Origin: Shimia sp. Alg240-R146
GTDB taxonomy: Bacteria; Pseudomonadota; Alphaproteobacteria; Rhodobacterales; Rhodobacteraceae
Length of the DNA: 64,000 nt
Assembly: GCF_947331465.1 (NCBI RefSeq)
Contig: NZ_CAMZOK010000002.1
Span: forward strand, 1-64,000
Direction of reading: 5' to 3'
Both the position numbers and the translations under genes were made by a program. The notes beneath the pieces are model-generated. The model did not search any database. It was not told the origin of the DNA and worked only from the letters and a program-made list of their open reading frames with translations. Of this stretch, positions 55,558 through 63,549 are shown one piece after another; position 1 is the stretch's first letter, and each line of letters opens with the position of its first letter.

Positions 55558-55815
55558 GACCTATCGCGCAAATAGTAAGGCACTAAATCTACGCGCGATG
55601 TCGACATTAATTGACTGCTTTGGGCCGCTTATTGTTGGGGCAGTACGGTCGAGCTAACAACGGAAAATTGCACGGACCTTCAAGATCAATGTAAGATTGC
55701 GAACGGCGGTTTCGGTCTAGGTAGCCTGAAACGGCTGACTAGGAACACCAGTGCAATCTCCGGTCGGCGGAACGGACTCCGCCGCACCCTCTATCTCCAA
55801 TTGCCGTTGGCAAAC

Positions 55816-56904
55816 CTATTCGCGTTGGAGCGACCGGCCCTCTGCCTTGAGTTTCCTATTAAGGATTTGTCGGACCTTGATGCCGGCCCCATCCGCCCCG
55901 AGTGTCACCTCTAGGAAACCCAATCCACGCGGATCGTTGGCGACGCTCTCCTGCAATTTTTCAAGCAGGTGTTTGTCTTCGTCAAACGCAGCCGTGACGC
56001 TGGCGCGAGTCTTTTCGGCCACCTCGTCGGTTAGCGACGGCACGTCAAACGCAGCCATCCAGAAGTAATGGGTCTTGCCGCGTTGCGCGGGCGTCACGAT
56101 GTGGCATCCGCGCACGATAAAGTCAGACCGTTTGCCCGCGTCGGGATTAGGATCATGAACATTCCAATCCGAAAACGAAATCGCCAGCGACGGCATCCGG
56201 CCCTTTTGAACACGCTTGATGGGTTTGTCCTCAGGGAGGCCCATACCTGCACAAAACAGTGGAGAGAGCGGCGCGAGGTCGAATTCCTGCTCGTAGCAGA
56301 TGGCTTCACCTTCCATGTATGTGTCGGGCGCGGTGATCCAATCGTCCTGCTTGAAGGTGTTCTTGTGCAGGAACGCGATGTGCGTGAGGTCCAGCACATT
56401 TTCGCGTATCAAAACCCAGTTGGCGGCAACCTCATAATACCCATGCACTGGCGTCCAGTCAGGATCAATCTGATAGCCGACTTCGGGCGGATCGCAGTCA
56501 ATGGCATCTTGGTCCCCCATCCAGATCCAGATGTAGGCCCCGGCCTCGCGCACGGCAAAGGACGGGATCTCGGCGGTTTTGGGTTTCATATGCTGGGTGG
56601 GGGCCTTTGTGCAGCGGCCAGCCGTGTTGAACTCCATCCCGTGGTAGGGACAGATTATCTTGTCATCGCGCACATGGCCTTCGGAGAGCGGTGCCCAACG
56701 ATGCGGGCAGCGATCATAAAGAGCTGCTGGCGTGCCATCTTCCAACCGATAGAGAACGACGGGAGTTTCCAGCAACCAACGTGCCAGCGGTTTGGTCGTG
56801 ACCTCGTCGCGGTGGGCAGCGACCCACCACATGTTGCGCGGGTAGTTGTCTTCCAGCATCCCGTTGGGGATCGTCTGACCGTTGGTCCGGCTTTCATGTT
56901 TCAT
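55816..56904 (-). CDS. Rieske non-heme iron oxygenase, VanA-like
   Basis: A 362-residue oxygenase large subunit. The Rieske 2Fe-2S ligands are C66/H68 and C85/H88 (CPHRWAPL then CPYHGM). The mononuclear iron triad candidates are D172/H175/H180 in DLTHIAFLH. It matches the vanillate O-demethylase/phthalate dioxygenase branch, which cuts methyl ethers oxidatively or hydroxylates rings. The ATG at 56904 follows GGGAGG and overlaps the panB stop. A separate VanB-type reductase is not visible nearby, so electrons may come from elsewhere, perhaps from the reductase half of RdhA. Confidence 0.87.
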   Translation of the reverse strand: MKHESRTNGQTIPNGMLEDNYPRNMWWVAAHRDEVTTKPLARWLLETPVVLYRLEDGTPAALYDRCPHRWAPLSEGHVRDDKIICPYHGMEFNTAGRCTKAPTQHMKPKTAEIPSFAVREAGAYIWIWMGDQDAIDCDPPEVGYQIDPDWTPVHGYYEVAANWVLIRENVLDLTHIAFLHKNTFKQDDWITAPDTYMEGEAICYEQEFDLAPLSPLFCAGMGLPEDKPIKRVQKGRMPSLAISFSDWNVHDPNPDAGKRSDFIVRGCHIVTPAQRGKTHYFWMAAFDVPSLTDEVAEKTRASVTAAFDEDKHLLEKLQESVANDPRGLGFLEVTLGADGAGIKVRQILNRKLKAEGRSLQRE

Positions 56905-57767
56905 GGTGCATCCTCCCTGTTCAAAAGCGCTGCAAAACGCTCGATCTCTTCGGGTTTCATTTGGTAAGAGTGTTCGGCGTCCGGAAAGCGCCCCGATCGC
57001 ACATCATCGGCATAGGCCGCGAAGGCCTCGGTCGCGTCTTGCGCGAGGTTGGCATAACGCTTGGCGAACTTGGGTTTGAACGTATCGAAAGCACCAAGCA
57101 AATCGTAGCCGTTAAGCAGCTGACAGGTGCCCGCCGCACCGGCCCCGATAGAAAAGGTGAAGATGTCCACTGCCGCATCCACGGCTTTGCCGACCTCAAA
57201 GGGCATCGCTTCGATCTCAAGTCCGATGGCACCAGCGGCTTCGATCGCGCGGGCATCGGCGACAATCTCCATCGCGGCCTCGGCTGTGCGGCCCTGCGTC
57301 TTGAAGCCACCCATCTGGTGGACTTTGTGCGGCAGAAGGCCAACGTGGCTCATCACCGGAACACCGGTGTCCGCGACGGCGCGGATAATATGGGCACCCT
57401 CGCGACCCAATTGCAGCTTGAGAGCGTCAGCCCCGCTTTCCTTCATCATCCGAACCGCGTTCGTGACCGCCAGTTCCGGCGTCGAGTAGGACCCATAGGG
57501 CATCGAGACGAGGCAGAGCGTATTCGGTGCCCCGCGCCGGACGGCCTGCGTGTGCATGATCATCTGTTCAACGGTCATTGCCAGCGTGTTCTCATGGCCA
57601 TGCAACGTCATGCCAAGGCTGTCACCGACACCGACGATATCAACGCCCGCGCGTTCGGCCCAAGTGGCTGTCAGCACTTCGCCAACGGCAACCATGACCA
57701 GCCGATCGCCCGCCGCCTTCTTTGCGGCCAGCTCTGGCAGTGTCAGTTTCTTGCGGGTTGAGGTCAT
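56901..57767 (-). CDS. panB: 3-methyl-2-oxobutanoate hydroxymethyltransferase paralogue
   Basis: A 288-residue PanB family enzyme. The metal- and substrate-binding motifs GVGDSLGMTLHGHENTLAMT and MPYGSYSTPE are present, as is MSHVGLLPH further on. PanB transfers a hydroxymethyl group from methylene-THF to ketoisovalerate in pantothenate synthesis. Placement in a demethylation cluster, with the stop overlapping the Rieske gene, suggests a second role: either consuming C1-THF or condensing a pathway keto acid. No panC is seen nearby, so a pantothenate role is not favoured. Confidence 0.82.
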   Translation of the reverse strand: MTSTRKKLTLPELAAKKAAGDRLVMVAVGEVLTATWAERAGVDIVGVGDSLGMTLHGHENTLAMTVEQMIMHTQAVRRGAPNTLCLVSMPYGSYSTPELAVTNAVRMMKESGADALKLQLGREGAHIIRAVADTGVPVMSHVGLLPHKVHQMGGFKTQGRTAEAAMEIVADARAIEAAGAIGLEIEAMPFEVGKAVDAAVDIFTFSIGAGAAGTCQLLNGYDLLGAFDTFKPKFAKRYANLAQDATEAFAAYADDVRSGRFPDAEHSYQMKPEEIERFAALLNREDAP

Positions 57768-57802
57768 TTGGGTCCTTTGCGACCATGGAATCGTCGCATT
57801 TG

Positions 57803-57820
57803 TTGTTCCATTTGGAACAA
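57803..57820. promoter_or_regulatory. 18-base palindrome in the panB/marR intergenic region
   Basis: TTGTTCCATTTGGAACAA has perfect 7-base arms and a 4-base spacer. It lies between the divergent panB (start 57767) and marR (start 57862) genes and is the probable operator of that MarR protein. Confidence 0.65.
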
Positions 57821-57861
57821 TATGCGCTACGATTTACGCAACTGGCAATGGGCAACAGATC

Positions 57862-58335
57862 ATGGACAGATCAAACGACACAGATTTGACGCGGATCTTC
57901 GACACGATCGAGTATCCGGAGGCGTATCGCGTCACCTATCTGGCCAATGCGATTGTTTTCCCGGCCTACGGCGAGATCAAACGGGACTTTGGCCTTGTGC
58001 GTGCCGAATACATTTTACTGGCCTGTTTGTCGCATTTCGATGTTCTGACGGCGCAGGAGGTCGCTCGCATCTCGCGGCGTCCGCGCAATACCATCAGCCG
58101 CGCAGTGCATCGGATGCTTAACGAAAGCTACCTCGAGCGCAGTCCTGATCCGGCAGACGGTCGGCAATCAAAGCTTAAGATCACGCCGAAGGGCCGCGCC
58201 CTACATGACGAAATCAGCGGCTATTTAAGTCGCAGGCAAGATGAGGTCTTGGCGGCTCTTAACGCCGAAGAACGCGCAACCCTTACGGCACTCCTGAAGA
58301 AAGCGGCCCTTCACACCGCAAAACTTGACGACTGA
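57862..58335 (+). CDS. MarR-family regulator of the demethylase genes
   Basis: A 157-residue MarR-type protein from the ATG at 57862. A much longer open frame upstream overlaps panB antisense and is not supported. The helix-turn-helix lies in LTAQEVARISRRPRNTISRA then VHRMLNESYLERSPDPADGR with the wing. It diverges from the panB-Rieske operon and precedes the DmdA-like gene by 12 bases, so it probably controls both units through the 57803-57820 palindrome. Confidence 0.87.
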   Translation: MDRSNDTDLTRIFDTIEYPEAYRVTYLANAIVFPAYGEIKRDFGLVRAEYILLACLSHFDVLTAQEVARISRRPRNTISRAVHRMLNESYLERSPDPADGRQSKLKITPKGRALHDEISGYLSRRQDEVLAALNAEERATLTALLKKAALHTAKLDD

Positions 58336-58347
58336 GGCACATAAAAG

Positions 58348-59451
58348 ATGGCTGAGATTGGACCCAACACCAGGTTGCGCGTATCGCCCTATTACGAGGC
58401 GACAATTGCGGAGGGCGTCACTGCCTTTTCTCCCTATAACAACATGCTCATGCCCGTCTCCTACGGGGATCCGGACCGGGAATATACCCGTTTGATGAAC
58501 GGTGTGTCGCAGTGGGATGTGAGTGTCGAGCGGCAAGTGGAAATCAAAGGCCCGGATGCCGCCCAATTGGTGCAACTCTTGTCCGTGCGGGACCTTTCCA
58601 AGATTGACGTCGGCAAAGGAAAATACATGCCGATGTGTGATCACCGCGGTGTTTTGATTAATGACCCCGTGGTGCTGAAACACGAAGACGGCATGTTTTG
58701 GCTGTCTATTGGTGACAACAACATCCTGATGTGGGCAAGGGCGATTGCTGCTGAACGCAGGCTAGATGTCGCGATTTGTGAACCGGACGTTTCCCCGATG
58801 GCAGTTCAGGGCCCCAAGGCAGAGGACGTTGTTGCCGCGGCCTTTGGTGATTGGGTGAGGGCGCTGAAATACTTCTGGTTCGCTCCAGCTGAGATCAACG
58901 GAATCCCCGTTATTATTCAACGCTCTGGCTATTCCAAACAGGGCGGGTTTGAAATTTACCTGCGGGACGGATCTCGCGGTGTCGAGCTTTGGAACATCAT
59001 CAAAGAGGTGGGGCAGACATGGGGCATCGGTCCTGGCAATCCCAGCCCGATTGAGCGGATCGAAAGCGGGCTTTTATCCTTTGGAGGTGATACCGATGAT
59101 CAGACTACCCCCTTTGAGGTTCGATTAGGCAAATACGTTGATCTGGACCTCGACGATGATGTGGTTGGCATTAAGGCGCTGCGGCGGATCAAAACGGACG
59201 GGATCAAACGCCAGCAGCTTGGGATCGTACTTGATGACGCTGATCGCCGCCCGGGACATGCGATCTGGCATGCCATCCAGCAGAATGGTCAGCCCATCGG
59301 GCACATGACTTGCGGGGCGTGGTCGCCGCGTGCGCAATCGATGATCGGCTTCGCTTTGGTAAACGTAGGCGCGGCAGTCGGAGACAAGGTCGATGTCATA
59401 CGCGGTGGGTTTCGTGACCCGGCAACGCTCTGCCAGCTGCCGTTCTTCTAG
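58348..59451 (+). CDS. DmdA-like GcvT-family demethylase
   Basis: A 367-residue GcvT-family protein resembling dimethylsulfoniopropionate demethylase DmdA over most of its length. Similar parts are SQWDVSVERQVEIKGPDA, DHRGVLINDPVVL, CEPDVSPMAVQGP, RSGYSKQGGFEIYL and PIERIESGLLSFGGD. DmdA moves a methyl group from DMSP to tetrahydrofolate. The neighbourhood (Rieske oxygenase, PanB, LigM-like protein) suggests another methylated substrate or a divergent DmdA clade. It follows marR by 12 bases. I do not assign the dmdA symbol, because the family has several clades with unknown substrates. Confidence 0.72.
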   Translation: MAEIGPNTRLRVSPYYEATIAEGVTAFSPYNNMLMPVSYGDPDREYTRLMNGVSQWDVSVERQVEIKGPDAAQLVQLLSVRDLSKIDVGKGKYMPMCDHRGVLINDPVVLKHEDGMFWLSIGDNNILMWARAIAAERRLDVAICEPDVSPMAVQGPKAEDVVAAAFGDWVRALKYFWFAPAEINGIPVIIQRSGYSKQGGFEIYLRDGSRGVELWNIIKEVGQTWGIGPGNPSPIERIESGLLSFGGDTDDQTTPFEVRLGKYVDLDLDDDVVGIKALRRIKTDGIKRQQLGIVLDDADRRPGHAIWHAIQQNGQPIGHMTCGAWSPRAQSMIGFALVNVGAAVGDKVDVIRGGFRDPATLCQLPFF

Positions 59452-59509
59452 TCGCCTTGTCTGCAAGGCATCCGCGACAAGGTAGTGAATGCCCGGCCAG
59501 TCCGTAGGC

Positions 59510-59663
59510 TGTGAGTTCGATTCCCGTCCGTATTTGCGATAGCAGCGAATGGCCGCAATGGGCTGAAACCAGTTGTTTTCTTAGACGCCGCCAGAAACCG
59601 GTTTGTCCCGCATTGTGTGAGTTCGATCTTCCCCAGATTTCGCACTCGCAGCGAATGGCAGGT
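59510..59663. repeat. two imperfect repeat units
   Basis: Two blocks about 109 bases apart share GTGAGTTCGAT, a variable middle, and CGCAGCGAATGGC-like ends. The first also includes GATTCCCGTCC, which looks like a tRNA T-arm. They may be remains of a further tRNA-linked insertion. I cannot name the source. Confidence 0.45.
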
Positions 59664-59884
59664 CTGACGGGCCGCACCGCGGCATCCGACATCCCGATCG
59701 AACGGCGGCTTCGGGCCGTTCGCCCCAATTCGCGTCAACCGGGCCAGGGTCGACTCCGTTCGCTAAGCGGACCTTGGATTTCAGAAAACTCATCGCCTCG
59801 AGTTGCGAGCACATCTGAAAGTGGATTGTGAAGGCGACTATGTAGAACAAGAGAAAAGAGGCCGTAAATATCGTTGGCATCGAG

Positions 59885-59903
59885 CCCCCGCAACCATTAC
59901 TGT
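59885..59903 (+). repeat. att-like direct repeat, copy 2
   Basis: Identical over 19 bases to 193-211 at the tRNA-fMet 3' end. Here the tRNA 5' part is missing, so this is not a tRNA gene but a duplicated 3' end next to the third recombinase tail. Confidence 0.7.
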
Positions 59904-60056
59904 AGAAGAACAAGCCACCTTCGGGTGTCTTTGTTCGTTCTGAGGCACTTTCAAACTCAACAAGCCTGCCAATTCGCCAACCAATTCGATGTCCAAAGGA
60001 TCAGCATCGTTGGGCACAATGCGAATGCGCTCTAGTAACGAGCGGATAATCGTCAT
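59885..60056 (-). pseudogene. serine recombinase, C-terminal remnant (scar 3)
   Basis: Read leftward from 60056, it encodes TIIRSLLERIRIVPNDADPL and continues as DIELVGELAGLLSLKVPQNE, nearly identical to scar 1 in that stretch. It then runs to CSSTVMVAG at the att copy. The catalytic part is lost. Its close similarity to scar 1 and the shared 19-base repeat suggest that both came from related elements using tRNA-fMet. Confidence 0.75.
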
Positions 60057-60356
60057 GGCCCCTTGGGCATTTTGATGAGGTTAGGTCGAAAGGCCGAGAC
60101 AAGAGGGGCGCCGTAGGTTGAGCGAAATGGGTCAACTAGCTACGGTAGGTGCCGAGGTTTGGTGCGCGCAACAGAGGCCGCGATTGCATCCCTGGCATTG
60201 GGGGCAGGTCACCAGCCCAAAATAGACAAAGCAAATTGCAAGTCCGCGCATTTCGTTCAGGCATCAAACATGCACCTTTAAGCCGCCAATCGATACAAAA
60301 TGCAACCAATAGAAATGCAACTGGCTTTTATTCGCAACGCAGAGAAGCGTCGCCTT

Positions 60357-61235
60357 CTATAGATCCGAAAAACCGTAAAAAGCCGCGGCGGTATCGCCCA
60401 ATACAGCTTTTTGCGCTGCAGCCGGAACCAACGATGTGATCGATTCCACCAAGGTGGCGTAGTCAGAGTACAGGCTATCGACCGGAAAATTTGACCCAAA
60501 CATGCACCGGTCAGGCCCGAATTGATCAAGGCATACTTCGACAATGGGACGTATGCTTTCGGTGGTCCAGTCATGGGCAAACATTCCAAAACCGGACAAT
60601 TTGCACACCACATTTGGCAGCGCGGACAAGCCCGAGAGTGCATCGGCCCATTGCCTCAATCCCTCTGGGCTTCTGTTATGCGGACTGCCTGCATGGCAAA
60701 GAGCGACTTGCGTGTCTGGCGCATTGGAAAGCACTGCAGCGGTTTTTGCCATCAATTCGGGTATCAATTGTAAATCAAACGACACTCCGCGATCGCCTGC
60801 CATTTGCAGCCCGCGCGCAAAAGAGGGGTCATCACGCAACATATTGGTGCCAGTCACTGCATCTTCTCCCGGCGCGCGGCCGACAATTTGGCGCACACCA
60901 CAAACCGTTGGCAGGGCTTGAAACGCGTCCAGTTTCGCCGAGAGGTCGGCTGCGGTGAGATCACAGAACACCACCTGCTTCATCGGCCAATGTGGATGTG
61001 CGTCTGCCACAGACTGCACCCATTCTGCTTCTGCCAACCCGTCTTCTGCACCAACTTGAATGTGCACAGATCCTTCAAAGCCTGCGGCCTTTGCATCGCA
61101 GCAAAATTCCTGGATCAAGAAGTCGCGTTGGATTGGGGCGGGATCACCAAAAAACCGCGTCTCGCCCTTGGCCATCAGCCACGGATAATGCACCGCTTTC
61201 AGATCCCACAGGTGGTGATGCGCATCAATTCTCAT
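60357..61235 (-). CDS. amidohydrolase 2 family, sugar-lactonase-like (COG3618)
   Basis: A 292-residue TIM-barrel hydrolase from the ATG at 61235. The opening MRIDAHHHLWDLKAVHYPWL is the signature of the L-fucono-/L-rhamnono-lactonase branch, with later metal or substrate His in FCDLTA and ALCHAGSPH. The conserved Asp region FGSNFPVDSLYSDYATLV ends it. It should open a sugar lactone. It overlaps the SnoaL-like gene by 11 bases and lies in a unit divergent from a sugar ABC transporter, which fits use of a deoxy-sugar or uronic-type sugar. Confidence 0.82.
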   Translation of the reverse strand: MRIDAHHHLWDLKAVHYPWLMAKGETRFFGDPAPIQRDFLIQEFCCDAKAAGFEGSVHIQVGAEDGLAEAEWVQSVADAHPHWPMKQVVFCDLTAADLSAKLDAFQALPTVCGVRQIVGRAPGEDAVTGTNMLRDDPSFARGLQMAGDRGVSFDLQLIPELMAKTAAVLSNAPDTQVALCHAGSPHNRSPEGLRQWADALSGLSALPNVVCKLSGFGMFAHDWTTESIRPIVEVCLDQFGPDRCMFGSNFPVDSLYSDYATLVESITSLVPAAAQKAVLGDTAAAFYGFSDL

Positions 61236-62235
61236 GGCCGGAAATTCCTGTTGTTCGCGCCAAAACATCGACACCTTGCTGGTTCCAAAAATGCAGTAGG
61301 TCGATGAAAATCCAGTTTTCTGCCAGCTTTTCCCCGTCGCGCCGATAGATGTCGATCACGCGAAACTCTCCGGTCTTGCCTGTCGCCGGCATGCCCATGA
61401 ACCCGCCAGAAGGGACGGCCGTGAAATTCGGCCAGCCAAAGAAGCCACCATAATGCCCTTCGGCCATGCGGCAGATGTGTTTTGTCTTGGAACGTTCGCT
61501 AAACCCTTCACGGAAGGGGCCGGAATGCTGTTTTGCATAGCGTTCAATTGTATAGGTCGCGCCGATGCCGCTTGGCCCCCACCAGATCATGTCATCATGC
61601 CACGTTTGGGCCAATTCATCCTCCAACGTCAGCCCGCTGTCCCATTGCCCAAGATCGGTGATCATCGCCTCAATCGCAGCCAGAGTTTTTTTACCCTCAG
61701 ACTCGGGCTGGGTTTCAAACAGCAAGCCGTCATGTGTCATCGGCCCCGGTTGCACCAATTGTGCGGCGGTTTGTTCGGGGAAGGGCGCAAGACCCGCTTG
61801 CATCATGAGGTGAGGAATGTCGAAATACATCGCGGTTTCGACAATCCTGTCGTCTTCAACGCGATGGAACGCGCAATAGCGCAGAAAGGCCATTTTGCCG
61901 GTGGGGCGTATCCCCAACCAAGGTTTGTCAAACAGCCCCATCAGATGCCCCATAGAGCACACCCAAGTGCCGCCCGGGTCATCGAACCGGTTCTCGGCGG
62001 CAAAGAAAATATCCATTCGGCGCTGCAGTCGCGTGAGGCTTTGGCGCAAGGGGGCCCAGAACTTTGCGGCAACCTCGTTTCCGCCCATAATCTCGTTGAA
62101 CGGGTGAAAGCCGCGCCAAGAGAGGTCGGCCGAACAGTGCTCGGCCATGACCGCGGCAAGCGATTCGGCGGGTGCGGCATCAAGATCCGCATAAAAATTA
62201 CGCACAATCTGCTTGGCGGCCTGCGGCGTTGTCAT
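61225..62235 (-). CDS. double SnoaL-like domain protein
   Basis: A 336-residue protein made of two related SnoaL/NTF2-like halves. The first half has NFYADLDAAPAESLAAVMAE and ends in IRPTGKMAFLRYCAFHRVED then FDIPHLMMQAG. The second half ends in MPATGKTGEFRVIDIYRRDG then WIFIDLLHFWNQQG. The shared TGK...F..I/H pattern shows an internal duplication. Related single-domain proteins are polyketide cyclases or small-molecule hydrolases/isomerases. Here it likely acts on the sugar lactone or its relative, next to the amidohydrolase. The function is inferred only from context. Confidence 0.72.
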   Translation of the reverse strand: MTTPQAAKQIVRNFYADLDAAPAESLAAVMAEHCSADLSWRGFHPFNEIMGGNEVAAKFWAPLRQSLTRLQRRMDIFFAAENRFDDPGGTWVCSMGHLMGLFDKPWLGIRPTGKMAFLRYCAFHRVEDDRIVETAMYFDIPHLMMQAGLAPFPEQTAAQLVQPGPMTHDGLLFETQPESEGKKTLAAIEAMITDLGQWDSGLTLEDELAQTWHDDMIWWGPSGIGATYTIERYAKQHSGPFREGFSERSKTKHICRMAEGHYGGFFGWPNFTAVPSGGFMGMPATGKTGEFRVIDIYRRDGEKLAENWIFIDLLHFWNQQGVDVLARTTGISGHEN

Positions 62236-62304
62236 CGGGTTTTACTCCTATTTTATTGGGCTTTTGATCCATAATCGAAAAGCCAGCGAGGGCGGTTTGG
62301 CATA

Positions 62305-62328
62305 TTTTTGCATACGTATGCAAAAATG
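62305..62328. promoter_or_regulatory. LacI-type operator, site 1
   Basis: A perfect 24-base palindrome centred on TGCATACGTATGCA with T-rich and A-rich flanks. It lies 70 bases upstream of the SnoaL-like start and 90 bases before the ABC gene start. LacI-family regulators bind such sites with a central CG step. Confidence 0.8.
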
Positions 62329-62360
62329 TCTTGCCAAAACTGCCCTCGCGTCACTACGAT

Positions 62361-62380
62361 TTTTGCAAACGTATGCAAAA
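62361..62380. promoter_or_regulatory. LacI-type operator, site 2
   Basis: TTTTGCAAACGTATGCAAAA is the same operator with one mismatch pair. Its centre is 54 bases from that of site 1, about five helical turns, so one tetramer could loop the DNA. No lacI-type gene is in the window. Confidence 0.8.
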
Positions 62381-62417
62381 CGCAATTCCCAGCATGTGGA
62401 ACGCGTCTTAGGGGGAC

Positions 62418-63473
62418 ATGATGGCCGAAATCCAGCTACGCAATGTTGGCAAGCGGTGGGGCAATTTTGTCGGGGTCGACAATTTTGATCTGACAATCGC
62501 GGATCGCGAATTCCTTGTGCTTCTCGGGCCTTCCGGCTGCGGCAAGACCACCACCATGCGCATGATCGCGGGGCTGGAAGACGCCACCGACGGCGAGATC
62601 CTGATCGACGGAAAAGTGGTCAATGATCTGGAGCCCAAGGATCGCGATGTGGCGATGGTGTTCCAAAGCTATGCGCTTTATCCGAACATGAACGTCTACG
62701 AAAATATCCGCTTTCCACTCAAAGTGCGGGGCATTGCCCCAGAAGAGCATGATGAGCGCGTCCGCCGCGCTTCGGCGATGGTCGAGCTCGACGAATTTCT
62801 GCACCGCAAACCTGCTGAACTGTCGGGAGGCCAGCGCCAGCGGGTCGCTTTGGCGCGCGCGATTGTGCGTGAACCCAATGTGTTTCTTATGGACGAGCCT
62901 CTGTCCAACCTCGACGCCAAGCTGCGCGTTTCGACCCGCGCACAGATCAAAAACCTGAGCCACGAATTGGCTGTCACTACGATCTACGTGACCCATGACC
63001 AGATCGAAGCCATGACGCTCGCAGACCGTGTGGTCGTGATGAAGCAGGGCATCGTGCAACAGGTCGGCAGCCCGACCGACATCTACGACATGCCCGCCAA
63101 CACCTTTGTGGCAAGCTTCATCGGCTCGCCTGCCATGAACTTGATGGAGGGTGAAATGTCCGGCGGCACCTTCCGCACCGAAAGCGTAGAAATTCCCGGT
63201 CTCTCTGCCCCCGACGGGCCATTGACCCTTGGGTTCCGCGCCGAGGACGCGTCAATCGCCGAAGCAGGCAATGGGCAAATCACCGCGCCCATCTACACGC
63301 TCGAGCTTTTGGGGGACGCCACGATGATCTCGATCCGTGTTGGCGGGGCGCTGGTCTCGGTCAAAGCCGACAAGTCATTCCGCGCCGAAATCGGAGACAT
63401 GGTCTCCTATTCGGTGCCAAACGAAATCTGCCACCTCTTTGAAGCTGAAAGCGGTGCGCGATTGGGAGGCTGA
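62418..63473 (+). CDS. sugar ABC transporter ATP-binding protein, UgpC/MalK type
   Basis: A 351-residue ATPase for a carbohydrate importer. Walker A is GPSGCGKTT, the signature is LSGGQRQRVALARA, and Walker B is VFLMDEPLSNLDAK, with a Q-loop and the switch His in VTHDQ. The C-terminal TOBE/MalK-type domain follows (GEMSGGTFRTESVEIPG onward). The start has TAGGGGGAC upstream, and an ATG one codon later is also possible. It is the first gene rightward from the LacI operators and precedes the binding-protein gene by 76 bases. Confidence 0.9.
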   Translation: MMAEIQLRNVGKRWGNFVGVDNFDLTIADREFLVLLGPSGCGKTTTMRMIAGLEDATDGEILIDGKVVNDLEPKDRDVAMVFQSYALYPNMNVYENIRFPLKVRGIAPEEHDERVRRASAMVELDEFLHRKPAELSGGQRQRVALARAIVREPNVFLMDEPLSNLDAKLRVSTRAQIKNLSHELAVTTIYVTHDQIEAMTLADRVVVMKQGIVQQVGSPTDIYDMPANTFVASFIGSPAMNLMEGEMSGGTFRTESVEIPGLSAPDGPLTLGFRAEDASIAEAGNGQITAPIYTLELLGDATMISIRVGGALVSVKADKSFRAEIGDMVSYSVPNEICHLFEAESGARLGG

Positions 63474-63549
63474 AGCCTCAACAACAGCCCAAAAGGGCAA
63501 ACGAACGGTCCGGACGTGCACGACGGACCGACAACAGGGAGAAACGCGA

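Larger units (their letters stand above)
59452..60356. other. 900-base stretch without an intact gene
   Basis: There is no supported complete gene. It holds two imperfect repeats (about 59510-59555 and 59619-59663), both starting GTGAGTTCGAT and ending in GCAGCGAATGG, then the third recombinase scar with its att copy (59885-60056). The rest, 60057-60356, reads as degenerate DNA. It is the right-hand boundary of the demethylase/dehalogenase region. Confidence 0.6.

Noticed and set aside
56901-57767. Pantothenate biosynthesis panB
   Set aside because: No panC is adjacent and the gene is coupled to a Rieske oxygenase. It is kept as a PanB-family paralogue.
58348-59451. Firm annotation as DMSP demethylase dmdA
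   Set aside because: Similarity is clear, but neighbouring genes point to other methylated substrates and the clade cannot be fixed without a tree.
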